Assembly (NCBI RefSeq): GCF_001310635.1
Contig: NZ_BAXR01000001.1
Coordinates: 582,630 to 646,629 of the forward strand
DNA length: 64,000 nucleotides
Origin: Bacillus sp. JCM 19034
GTDB lineage: Bacteria; Bacillota; Bacilli; Bacillales; Bacillaceae_D
Direction: 5' to 3'
Shown: piece by piece, positions 17,915 through 26,512 of the stretch
How positions within the stretch are numbered: position 1 is the first letter of the stretch
Layout: the number at the start of each line of letters is the position of its first letter
Position numbers and translations under genes: made by a program
Notes under the pieces: generated by a model
What the model saw: only the letters and a program-made list of their open reading frames with translations
Database searches by the model: none
Told to the model about the DNA's origin: nothing

Positions 17915-18357
17915 GTGAAAAACATGTCTGATAATCAGCCTTGGATTAAAAAGCTTCCCCAAGGTTATCAAGATTTTTTACAATCAATCGATGAATTTTT
18001 CCAACAAAGCTACCAACATATTCAAGATAATCCATTATTCCAACCATCATTTCCTGTTTATATTTCTGAAGACAACGAACAATGGCGTGCTGACATAGAA
18101 CTTCCAGGAATTAAGAAGAATCATATTAAGCTAGATATTCATAACCAATCAATTCGCATTCAAGTGATCAATAATGAACAAACCATTATTAATGATGAAC
18201 AATCAGGACAAATTCAACAACGAGCATCTACCCATGTCAGAGAACGCATTCTTTATGTACATTTTCTTTTCGAGAGCAAGACGTGAAGGCCTCTTACAAA
18301 AATGGACTATTAACCATTCAAATTCCTCATAACCGTAAACAAATTTCAATTGAATAG
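17915..18357 (+). CDS. Hsp20 small heat-shock-like protein (frameshift)
   Basis: The frame starts at 17915 or at the Met at 17924 (MSDNQPWIKKLPQ) and carries an alpha-crystallin domain (WRADIELPGIKKNHIKLDI). The first frame ends at 18286, but a one-base shift near 18257-18270 restores the typical C-terminus (FREQDVKASYKNGLLTIQIP) to a stop at 18357. The resulting protein of about 145 aa is the usual size. Spore-coat Hsp20-like proteins (CotM, CotP) exist in Bacillus; the neighbour YppG supports such a role, but this is inference. Confidence 0.78.
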
Positions 18358-18372
18358 GAGGTTTAAGTTTAA

Positions 18373-18702
18373 ATGAAACCACCATTTTACACACATCCAC
18401 ATCATCATTTTCAAACTCAGCATCACTCATATCAACAACCAATGAATCATATGCCACCACCGTACCAGCAACAAGCTTATATGCAGCAACAACCTAATGG
18501 CTATCAAGCCCCTTATTATCATATGCCGCACATGCAAAACCCTACACCTAAAAAGCCTTCATTCATAAAATCGTTCTTTACAAACGAAGAAGGGAAATTT
18601 GATATGAATCATACCGTACAGACGGTAGATCATGTGATTAAGACAGTCAATCAAGTAAGTCCACTTATTAAGCAAGTGGGTGGCTTTTTTGTAAAAAAAT
18701 AA
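18373..18702 (+). CDS. yppG: YppG-like spore coat protein
   Basis: The 109-aa product has a His/Gln/Pro/Tyr-rich N-terminal half (QQPMNHMPPPYQQQAYMQ) and a short C-terminal domain (SFIKSFFTNEEGKFDMNHT) of the YppG family. B. subtilis YppG is a spore coat protein (established knowledge). It follows the Hsp20 gene by 15 bases with a clear ggagg site, so the two form an operon. The low-complexity half suggests cross-linking or scaffold use in the coat. Confidence 0.8.
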   Translation: MKPPFYTHPHHHFQTQHHSYQQPMNHMPPPYQQQAYMQQQPNGYQAPYYHMPHMQNPTPKKPSFIKSFFTNEEGKFDMNHTVQTVDHVIKTVNQVSPLIKQVGGFFVKK

Positions 18703-18709
18703 TGATAGA

Positions 18710-18749
18710 GGCACTAAAAAAAGCGGAAAATTCAGCTTTCTTTAGTGCC
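18710..18749. terminator. bidirectional terminator
   Basis: GGCACTAAA pairs with TTTAGTGCC, with an inner AGC/GCT stem; it lies between the plus-strand yppG gene and the minus-strand HesB-like gene. Confidence 0.7.
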
Positions 18750-18773
18750 CACTCATAAATATCAGCTTTCTAG

Positions 18774-19082
18774 TTACGATTTTTTAAGCGACAAGCCGTA
18801 TGCTAATGTTTGATTCGCATTAATCATTTTAAACCCTTGAGATTGGACATAATCTATCTTCACATAATCGCCAATTTCTTCTACTGCTTTCCTGTTATAA
18901 ATAAATGAAAGCTTACCTACTCGGAATTCTTCATCCTCTTCTCCTCGTTCATCCAGAACAAGGTCGTACGCGATTATCGTACTTCACTCATACGTATCAT
19001 ATGCTCGAATTCTTATACATTTTCCATTTAACGCTGTTTGTAATATAAAATCAATTGCATTTTGAGTTATTTCGATATTCAT
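18774..19082 (-). CDS. second HesB/IscA-like ORF with in-frame UGA, candidate selenoprotein
   Basis: Reading one UGA (18984-18986, residue 33) as Sec gives an intact 102-aa protein from MNIEITQNAIDFILQ to LAYGLSLKKS. The UGA lies in AYDTYE-U-STIIAYDLVLDE. The distance from U to the conserved Asp-Glu is the same 11 residues as in IscA (C-SGMAY...VDE), so U replaces the first metal-binding Cys. The two C-terminal Cys of IscA (CGC) are absent: NANQTLAYGLS stands there. A ribosome site (ggaggt) precedes the ATG. A GTACG/CGTAC hairpin lies 4-20 bases after the UGA. The alternative is a pseudogene with a nonsense codon. Confidence 0.62.
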
Positions 19083-19104
19083 TAGCTAACCTCCTACATT
19101 TCCA

Positions 19105-20284
19105 TTATGATACAGCAGCTTTCGTACTATTGTCCATTCTATGATCGTATAACTGTTTAAAACAAATTAACGCACATGCCCCTACGAACGCACTAATTGA
19201 TTTGAAAAAATATAGATGATTCATAGATGTTAAATCAATAATATAACCACCTAATAACGAACCAATTATTCCAGAAAATCCAAAAACAATCGTTATAAAC
19301 AACACATGCCCAGTTGCCTGTAAATGCTTTGGAATTAATTGATTTACAAATTGAAACGCGGTTAAATAAAGTAATCCAAATGTCAGTCCGTGTAAAGCTT
19401 GTAAAGGGAGTAAAAGCCAAGGGTCACTTAATAAGCTTAACATAAACCACCGACATGCATAAAGAAATCCAGCTATAATAACATAAGTCAATGGTGACCA
19501 TTTTTTAAGCCAGTATCCGCTTGTCGCAAAAACAACAGCCTCCGTCGTAACTCCGATAAACCATGCCCATCCAATAAGTGCTTCAGGTCCACCAAGTTCA
19601 ACAATATAGATCCCTAAATACGTATCATTAGAGCGATGTGTAATGGATATAAAAACGACACAAGCCAAGAACAAGAGCAGCATGGGGTTTGTGCTTAACT
19701 TAAAAGCATCAAAAATCGTTACCGGTTTATTTGCTTGTGGTACATCTTGAACATGTAAGGCAAACAAGAATGCAACCGTTGCCATAATCATCATCGGGTA
19801 CATAATATTTTCTACTCCGATAATCGTAAACAAATAACCGATACATAACGAAGTGATGCCAAAACCTAACGATCCCCACATTCGAATTTGTCCGAAGCTA
19901 AAGCGTTGTGACAATTTGGCGGTTTGCTGTGCTAATGAATCCCCTAGAGCAGTTGTTGGTGAAATAAATAGAAAAAGGACAAACATAATCATCATAAAAC
20001 CTAAAAACGAAACTTATAAAAAGAAACAAAAAGGCCGATAAAATAACACCACTTATTGCAATAAGCAGCATTCTTTTAATACTTTTATATTTATCACTCA
20101 TATATCCCCAAAACGGTTGAGCTATGATTGTCGCTATTGGTCCAATAGCCATTAGGAGCCCTACTTCTGAATTGGATAAGCCTTCCCCTTGAAAATAAAC
20201 TGGAATATAGCCGACAATGATGGTCATCGTAGAATGGATAAAGAATAAATATGCCATTAAACGAAAAGCAGCCCCTTCTTGCAA
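19105..20284 (-). CDS. MFS transporter, HcaT/YwbF-like (frameshift)
   Basis: Two overlapping frames make one 12-helix major facilitator. The start is a TTG at 20284 behind a ggggaggg site (MQEGAAFRLMAYLFF). The cytoplasmic-loop motif GYMSDKYKSIKRML is typical of MFS. The frame breaks in a run of five A (plus strand 20003-20007); removing one base continues VLGFMMIMFVLFL into the second part. The pattern fits the 3-phenylpropionate/nucleoside-type MFS group (HcaT, YwbF), whose substrates are mostly unknown. It is downstream of ykuI but separated by a terminator. Confidence 0.8.
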
Positions 20285-20308
20285 AAAATCCCTCCCCTAT
20301 GAAAGAAA

Positions 20309-20336
20309 AGTCTGACCTTACGAATAAGGTCAGACT
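20309..20336 (-). terminator. terminator of ykuI
   Basis: A perfect 12-bp stem (AGTCTGACCTTA and complement) with a 4-base loop is followed on the minus strand by TTTTC. It overlaps the last codons of ykuI. Confidence 0.85.
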
Positions 20337-21552
20337 ACAGCAATCCTTCCTGTTCAAATAAATAATCATATGGAATATCTAAAAATAAATATAATTCATC
20401 TGATATCGGGTACGAATACGTTCTTATTCGTTCATCTCGCTCAATATCGGTGTATAAATCAGATAATATCCCTTTCTTTTCAATGCTCATTCGTACGATA
20501 TTTTCTAAAAAATACGGACGCCAGCTCCAATTTTTATAACGCCCTTCTTCTAAAAGCACCCATTCATTGTTTTCGTTTTTTTGTGCATTTGATGATTGTT
20601 GAAAACCTTCTGCGTTACATATGTAAAGGCGAAAAGCGTACTGATTGAACTCTTGAGCCACTTTCATTAACATTTCATCAAACGCATCATCATTTGATAA
20701 TAGTTTCAAAGACTCGCGTAACTTTGTATTTAACTCATTTGTTAATGTAACTTGAGCTTCAATTTTCCTCCGTTCATACACCAAGAAATGATTAAAGCTC
20801 TTTCTTAGACGAACCGTACTGCAATCTAATGGAACGAAGGTGGCACGGGGGCTTTGAATATAATCTCCTTGATAATATCTACCACCGTTACGCCATGCAT
20901 AATTCAATTGATTAAAATTTGAAATTCCAGAAAATAACAACGTTGCACCAATTTTTCTTGACAAAATGGATAACGTTTGATGGACTTCACCAAACATATG
21001 AGGTAACTCCTCCTCATCAATAAAAGACACGTTTGTTTTAATGACATTAGGTTTCAACTGGACGATATGATCAAGAGAACTTGTTGATTGACCCAATTCC
21101 TCAATAACAATCCGTAACCCTAAGCTTTGTAAATAAAAAAAGAAGTGCTTATATTCAGTTGCTTTATCCACTATTTCATCACTTTTAAATTGTATTGCAA
21201 AGTTATCATAGCTAAATCCGTCTTTCTCAAATGTTGACAGTCTTTTTAAAAAAGTCTCACCTTGGTCTTTTACTAACAATTCAACATCATAATGAAAATA
21301 CAAAATAACGGACTGTTTTTCCCGTTGTAGCTCTTCAAATGCTAGCATTTGGATATAATCATATAGCTCTAACCGATACTCATCTGGAATCGTTGAATCT
21401 TGAAAAAACCAATCTAAAGAGATGAAATCATTACCAGACTGATATTTAGGAATTACTTCATAGCCAATGACCAACTGCTTATCCGCACTTACTACTGCTT
21501 GAAAGTAAGGTTTGATTTTCTCTTTATTCATCATAATATCAAGCGGATCCAT
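20335..21552 (-). CDS. ykuI: degenerate EAL-domain protein, YkuI-like
   Basis: The 405-aa protein has the layout of B. subtilis YkuI: an EAL domain (residues 1-250) followed by a PAS-like C-terminal domain. The signature EAL is EVI (GYEVIPKY), and the DDFGTG loop is replaced by IEELGQSTSS, while TNVSFI is retained. Such EAL domains usually bind c-di-GMP without hydrolysing it (known for YkuI), so it is more likely a c-di-GMP receptor than a phosphodiesterase. It is a single gene. Confidence 0.88.
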   Translation of the reverse strand: MDPLDIMMNKEKIKPYFQAVVSADKQLVIGYEVIPKYQSGNDFISLDWFFQDSTIPDEYRLELYDYIQMLAFEELQREKQSVILYFHYDVELLVKDQGETFLKRLSTFEKDGFSYDNFAIQFKSDEIVDKATEYKHFFFYLQSLGLRIVIEELGQSTSSLDHIVQLKPNVIKTNVSFIDEEELPHMFGEVHQTLSILSRKIGATLLFSGISNFNQLNYAWRNGGRYYQGDYIQSPRATFVPLDCSTVRLRKSFNHFLVYERRKIEAQVTLTNELNTKLRESLKLLSNDDAFDEMLMKVAQEFNQYAFRLYICNAEGFQQSSNAQKNENNEWVLLEEGRYKNWSWRPYFLENIVRMSIEKKGILSDLYTDIERDERIRTYSYPISDELYLFLDIPYDYLFEQEGLL

Positions 21553-21615
21553 TTAGTCACCTCCTAAAGATACATCGAACATGAACGGACGATATATCTA
21601 GTATAGCATAAACTC

Positions 21616-22480
21616 TTATACGCTTTCATGAACAGGTGTATGATGTTCAATAAACGTATTTATTAGCTCAACAACTTGCTCTGGTTTTTCTTCAGGAATT
21701 AAATGACCGGTCTTCTTTATAGAAACATAAATAGCACGAGGTAAGTCAATCGACAATCTTTTTCCGATACGTTTTGGGATGACACGATCCTCTTCGCCCC
21801 ATATTAGCAAGACGGGGTGCTTAATTTTTTGTAAATCCTCTTTCGCTAAATCTCCCTCACGATGCCGCATTAAACCAATTAACGCATCAAAAAATTGTTC
21901 GTCTGAAAACGGACGTGTATACTCTAAGACCGCGTTTTGGTCTATGAGCTTCTTATTATACACAACATTAAATAGCGATTGCTTATAATCTCTTTTTTCA
22001 AACCAATACCTCATAACCGATTTTGCAAATGGGAGATACGATGCATAAATAAGGGAACGTTTCACACGTTTTTAAATAGCCAGAGCTTGACATTAAAATT
22101 AATTTTTCCACTAAATCTGGCTGATTCAAAGCCGTATATAAGGCAACTTGCCCTCCCATTGAATGACCAACCAAAATCACTTTTTGTAATTCAAACAATC
22201 GACAAAACGAAATAATAACATTCGCATAATTATGAAATGAATACTCAAAATCTTTTCGTTTGCCACTACGGCCAAAACCAGGTAAATCGAGTGCATAAAT
22301 GTTATAGTGCTTTCGTAATTTTGGAATTATTTTTCGGAAACAATAGCAAGAAGAAACAAACCCATGGATCAGGACCATCGTTCCTTTTAGTTCCCCTTTT
22401 GCTTTAGCATACTGATAAAAAACGTCTGTACCATTTAAAAATACCGTGGACTGTTCCATTTCATTTTCCATTATAAACAC
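21616..22480 (-). CDS. alpha/beta hydrolase (frameshift)
   Basis: Two overlapping frames join into one protein of about 285 aa. The N-terminal part has the oxyanion HG (VLIHGFVSS), the nucleophile elbow GHSMGGQ and LPGFGRS; the C-terminal part has the Asp in WGEEDRVIP and the His in KTGHLIPEEKP. The break lies in a run of five T (plus strand 22069-22073): dropping one base gives GYLKRVKRSLIYASY. The fold fits esterase/epoxide-hydrolase-type enzymes; substrate unknown. Confidence 0.82.
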
Positions 22481-22667
22481 CTCGCCTCACCTTAAAAACA
22501 TTGGTGCTCGTTTTAATAGTTTGCCTAAAGAAAAAAAACGTATGCTTTTTATTCTTTATTCAGATCAAGTGATTCAATGAATAAATAAAAAGCAAACGTT
22601 CTTACGTATTATGAGCAGGAAATATGAAAAGTAAGATGCTTGTATGAATCTATATCATACTCTGTTA

Positions 22668-23585
22668 CTAAGATTCATTACTTAAATTATACGGTGTTTC
22701 TTGATAGACATAATAGTTAAGCCAATTTGAGAACAATAAATTCGAATGGGCCCGCCAACGCAAACGTGGTTGATTACGCTCGTCATCTTCCGGAAAATAA
22801 TTTTCTGGCAATTGGATATTTAATCCTTTTTCTCGATCACGTTCATATTCATCGCGCAGCGTACAGGCATCATATTCAGAATGTCCGGTCACAAAAATCT
22901 GTTTACCGTTTTTAGAAGCAACAATATACACTCCAGCCTCTTCAGATAAGCTTAGAATTTCTAAATCGTCAACCTTTTCAATATCTTCTATTTTCACATC
23001 TGTATGGCGTGAATGTGGTGCCAAAAATTCGTCATCAAAGCCTCGTAATAACTTTACATTTTGTTTTTCAATTGTATGCGAGAATACGCCAAATATTTTC
23101 TCTTTTCGATGATATTTAGAAATACCATAGTGATAATATAAGCCAGCTTGTGCGGCCCAACATATGTGTAAAGTAGACGTAACATACTTTTGACTCCATT
23201 CCATTATGTGCGTCAATTCTTCCCAATAATTAACATACTCAAATTCTAACATTTCAACAGGAGCACCTGTAATGATCATTCCATCATATTTATCCATTTT
23301 AATCTCATCAAACGTTTTGTAAAAAGCCTTTAAATGTTCATGAGAAGTATTTTTCGATACGTGTGTACTTGGATGTAAGAATGAAACCTCAACTTGGAGA
23401 GGAGTATTTCCTAATAAACGTAATAATTGCGTTTCTGTTGTTTCTTTAATAGGCATTAAATTTAATATCACAATTTTCAAAGGTCGAATATCTTGACTAT
23501 AAGCACGACTCTCATCCATAACGAATATATTCTCATTATTTAAAATTTCTTTAGCTGGTAAATGATCAGGTACTTTAATCGGCAT
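22668..23585 (-). CDS. metA: homoserine O-acetyltransferase
   Basis: MetA activates homoserine for methionine synthesis. The 305-aa protein starts [15 protein letters not shown] and has the catalytic Cys142 in HICWAAQA and the His in [12 protein letters not shown]. Residue 111 is Glu ([14 protein letters not shown]), the residue reported in Bacillus MetA to favour acetyl-CoA over succinyl-CoA, hence the name. The short leader (about 160 bp to the divergent gene) shows no S-box riboswitch that I can recognise. Confidence 0.94.
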   Translation of the reverse strand: MPIKVPDHLPAKEILNNENIFVMDESRAYSQDIRPLKIVILNLMPIKETTETQLLRLLGNTPLQVEVSFLHPSTHVSKNTSHEHLKAFYKTFDEIKMDKYDGMIITGAPVEMLEFEYVNYWEELTHIMEWSQKYVTSTLHICWAAQAGLYYHYGISKYHRKEKIFGVFSHTIEKQNVKLLRGFDDEFLAPHSRHTDVKIEDIEKVDDLEILSLSEEAGVYIVASKNGKQIFVTGHSEYDACTLRDEYERDREKGLNIQLPENYFPEDDERNQPRLRWRAHSNLLFSNWLNYYVYQETPYNLSNES

Positions 23586-23744
23586 GGATACTTACTCCTT
23601 TTTACTCAAATGTATGGTTATTATAGTATGATTTCATACTACATACGTAAAGATATACTAAATAAAATAGATTATTTCGATAATTTACCTTAACATGAAA
23701 GAGATATCGATGCAATTGTTACCACTATTAAAGGAAGTGAACTA

Positions 23745-24419
23745 ATGAAAGTAAAAATTGAATGGGTTTATGTAATCCATAAATCAAAAAAACGATACGA
23801 GATGGCAACAGATTGGTTAACGATTGAAGCCGCATTCCATCTGTTACAGGATTTACAACAATCAGGACGAATGAAGTCTTATCAGGTTATTGACCAATAT
23901 GATTCATCGTGGTCTATAAAGGATATGAAAAACTTCTTAAATCAACAAAAAACCATTCCTCAGAATGCTCATGCGTATATAGATGGTGGGTTTAACCCAC
24001 ATACAGCTGCATCAGGAATTGGTTGGGTTATTTATTATGAACAAAATCAACAAAAATGGCGACATCGTCAAAATGACCAGTTAGATTTGCTTACTGACAA
24101 TAATGAAGCAGAATATGCTGCACTATATCGTTGCTTACAAACATGTGAAGAACTTGAATTGAGAAATCAACTCTTCCCTATTTATTCTGATTCACTAACT
24201 GTTATCAAGCAAGCATCTGGGGAGTGGCCTTGCTATGAGGAAAATTACCAAAATTGGTTAAAACGAATTGATGATCTTGCTGACAAAATTAATCTAAAAT
24301 TAGAATACCATTTCATTGAACGGAATCAGAATAAGGAAGCACATAAATTAGCGACACAAGCATTAAATGGTACGATCATAGAAAGCAAGCATGAAAAGCA
24401 TTTAGCTAACCATGAGTGA
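23745..24419 (+). CDS. RNase H-like protein (YpeP/YpdQ type)
   Basis: The 224-aa protein has an N-terminal domain of about 70 residues and then an RNase HI fold. The catalytic acids are visible as Asp in HAYIDGGFNP, Glu in DNNEAEYAAL, Asp in IYSDSLTVIKQ and the late His/Asn region ERNQNKEAHKLA. It therefore looks able to cleave RNA in RNA-DNA hybrids. B. subtilis YpeP and YpdQ are similar. It is monocistronic and convergent with nadE. Confidence 0.85.
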   Translation: MKVKIEWVYVIHKSKKRYEMATDWLTIEAAFHLLQDLQQSGRMKSYQVIDQYDSSWSIKDMKNFLNQQKTIPQNAHAYIDGGFNPHTAASGIGWVIYYEQNQQKWRHRQNDQLDLLTDNNEAEYAALYRCLQTCEELELRNQLFPIYSDSLTVIKQASGEWPCYEENYQNWLKRIDDLADKINLKLEYHFIERNQNKEAHKLATQALNGTIIESKHEKHLANHE

Positions 24420-24433
24420 TTTTCATGGTTAGC
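24404..24433 (+). terminator. hairpin at the end of the RNase H gene
   Basis: GCTAACCATGA pairs with TCATGGTTAGC and spans the stop codon; the following T tract is weak. Confidence 0.6.
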
Positions 24434-24443
24434 TTATATTTGC

Positions 24444-25279
24444 TTACGCTTTCCACCATTGGTCATAAATTGTAACAGGAAGATGACGTTTATGTTCCGT
24501 TTTCACATAACGTTCTTCTATTTGTGTTGTCAGCTCTTCTGCTAACTCTTTTCCTTCTAAATAATTATCTAACTGATTATATGACATCCCTAATGCAACT
24601 TCATCAGGTAATCCTGCTTATCATCCTCTAAATCAGCTGTAGGTGCTTTTAAATATAAATGCTCTGGTGCACCTAATTCCTTTAATAACGCTTGTCCTTG
24701 TCGTTTATTCAGTCCAAAAATAGGCGTTATATCACAAGCACCGTCACCATGTTTCGTAAAGAAACCAGTAATCGCTTCAGCAGCATGATCTGTCCCAATG
24801 ACTAGACATCCGTAGTGAGCAGCAATATCATACTGTGCTTTCATTCGTTCACGTGCTTTCGTATTTCCTTTATTAAAATTAGATAATATTTCTCCTGTTG
24901 CTTGCTCAAACGCCTTCATAGATGCATCAACAGCCAATTTAATATTAACAGTAAACGTTTTTGTTGGTTGAATAAATTGAAGTGCATCTTGTGCATCCTC
25001 TTCATCCAGCTGAACTCCGTATGGTAATCTCACTGCATAAAAGACGTATGTTTTTGATGTTTCTGCATTTAATTGATCAATTGCCAATTGTGCAAGCTTC
25101 CCAGTTAACGTTGAGTCTTGTCCACCAGAAATCCCTAACACATAACCGTTTGCACCTGTATGTAACAAATAATCTTTTAAAAATTGTACCCGATTTTGAA
25201 TTTCTTCTTTAGGACTAATTTCTGGCTTTGTGTGTAGGTCAGAAATAATTTCTTGCTGTTTAATGTTCAAAAATCTCAT
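24444..25279 (-). CDS. nadE: NAD synthetase, ammonia-dependent (frameshift)
   Basis: NadE makes NAD from deamido-NAD, ATP and ammonia. The ATP pyrophosphatase loop [12 protein letters not shown] is near residue 50 and [12 protein letters not shown] follows. The first frame stops at 24590 after TADLEDDKQ. Restoring one C near 24615-24617 gives [16 protein letters not shown] and a normal C-terminus ([10 protein letters not shown]) ending at 24444. The gene is essential in most bacteria, so a sequence error is far more likely than a real break. It overlaps yneQ upstream. Confidence 0.9.
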
Positions 25280-25580
25280 CCTTTCGTTTTAGTCGATTTA
25301 ATTGATCAAATTGCCCTTCCTTCATTAAAACTTCTCTCTGTATTTCTCCAAGCAAATCATAATGAGGAAACTCTTCACGCTCATGAATCCATTGTTCTTT
25401 TAAACCGTATTGCTTTCCCCATTTAATTAATGAATCTTTATTTGTACAGGCTACTTTAGTGACTGAATCACAATCTGGAAAACGATCATCTAACCAATAA
25501 TGTGTCAAAAAAGCGATCTCACCTCGACGAGCCTTGTTTTTCCAATCTTTTAGTTGTGAGCGAGAAATTCCAAAAGCCAT
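25260..25580 (-). CDS. yneQ: conserved Bacillaceae protein, YneQ-like
   Basis: The 106-aa protein starts [14 protein letters not shown] and contains [21 protein letters not shown] and HYDLLGEIQ. The pattern and the neighbourhood (tlp, yneP, with citB in the same region) match B. subtilis YneQ, of unknown function. It overlaps the start of nadE by 20 bases. The His/Cys/Asp residues could bind metal, but this is not established. Confidence 0.7.
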   Translation of the reverse strand: MAFGISRSQLKDWKNKARRGEIAFLTHYWLDDRFPDCDSVTKVACTNKDSLIKWGKQYGLKEQWIHEREEFPHYDLLGEIQREVLMKEGQFDQLNRLKRKDEIFEH

Positions 25581-25665
25581 ATTCTTCCCCTTTTCTCTAT
25601 TTGATTTTTAGTATAGCATATGTCCTTATTAAGAAAAACGAATTTCACTTCTTTTGAGAATAGCA

Positions 25666-25703
25666 AAAAAGTGTGTCTACTCTTCGTGAGCATCACACTT
25701 TTT
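25666..25703 (-). terminator. terminator of tlp
   Basis: AAAAGTGTG pairs with CACACTTTT; it lies 13 bases beyond the tlp stop codon. Confidence 0.65.
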
Positions 25704-25715
25704 GACGAACTTTAA

Positions 25716-25949
25716 TTATTGTTCGCGATAGCCATTTTGCCTTGCTTGCTTTTCATCTTTCATTTCTGCTTCAAATGCTGCAATACTTTCTTCACGACGC
25801 TGGTTCTTAGCTCTTACTTCTTGCTTTTGCTCTTGTGGCATATTCGTATGGGCAATCGCTTCTTCAGCCGCTTCTATATTGTGCTGCGTGTTTCGTTTCA
25901 TCTGCTGTAATTTTTCTACATTGTCGTTTCGGTTATCTGGTTTGGCCAC
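25716..25949 (-). CDS. tlp: small acid-soluble spore protein Tlp
   Basis: The 77-aa product reads KPDNRNDNVEKLQQM, then NIEAAEEAIAHT and ARQNGYREQ, closely matching B. subtilis Tlp, a minor SASP packed in the spore core. I choose the GTG at 25949, which follows an aaggaag ribosome site by six bases and gives a KPD-start close to the family; an in-frame ATG 6 codons upstream lacks a site. It precedes yneQ in the same order as in B. subtilis. Confidence 0.9.
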   Translation of the reverse strand: MAKPDNRNDNVEKLQQMKRNTQHNIEAAEEAIAHTNMPQEQKQEVRAKNQRREESIAAFEAEMKDEKQARQNGYREQ

Positions 25950-26017
25950 AAAGATCTTCCTTTCCAATGAATTGGTTTCACATATAGTATGGAAAGGTTT
26001 GCTTCATTTATGCGAAT

Positions 26018-26443
26018 TTACTTTTTGATTTCCTCATATTTTTGATACCACTTAGGAAACGCCTTTTTAAAAGCAACGGGCCTAAATGTATCTTTCTTCA
26101 CAACAATATGTGTAGTTTTCCCCTCGACACAAACATCTCCATCACCATTGACGATTTCATAGCCGTAAATTGTTTTTATGCCATCATTCATATCTATCCA
26201 CGTATGAACGAAGGCTCGGTCGCCATAACGAACTGGCTTTTTATAGGTTGCCTGCACATCATATACCGGTGCAAAATAACCGCTATTCTCCATTTCAACG
26301 TAACTATAACCAATCTCCTCAATTAAGCTTGAACGTCCTAGCTCAAAGTATTTTAAATAATTGGCATGATAAATCACACCCATCATATCTGTATCGGCAT
26401 ATAAAATTTGAATTTCTTTTTTTGAAATATACAAACGAATCAT
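26018..26443 (-). CDS. yneP: acyl-CoA thioesterase, YneP/YbgC family
   Basis: The 141-aa protein is a hotdog-fold thioesterase with the 4HBT signature YADTDMMGVIYHANYLKYFE (Asp catalytic) and a C-terminal VVKKDTFRPVAFKKAFP. These enzymes hydrolyse acyl-CoA in the cytosol. It lies upstream of tlp as in B. subtilis (tlp-yneP order), which supports the name. Confidence 0.88.
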   Translation of the reverse strand: MIRLYISKKEIQILYADTDMMGVIYHANYLKYFELGRSSLIEEIGYSYVEMENSGYFAPVYDVQATYKKPVRYGDRAFVHTWIDMNDGIKTIYGYEIVNGDGDVCVEGKTTHIVVKKDTFRPVAFKKAFPKWYQKYEEIKK

Positions 26444-26512
26444 CCTTTCATTATTAAATGTCTGCTGCTGTAATAGTCATTAATGCTTCCTTTGTTAAAG
26501 AATCTAACGAAC

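Noticed and set aside
23586..23744. S-box or T-box riboswitch before metA
   Set aside because: The leader is too short and shows none of the conserved stems.
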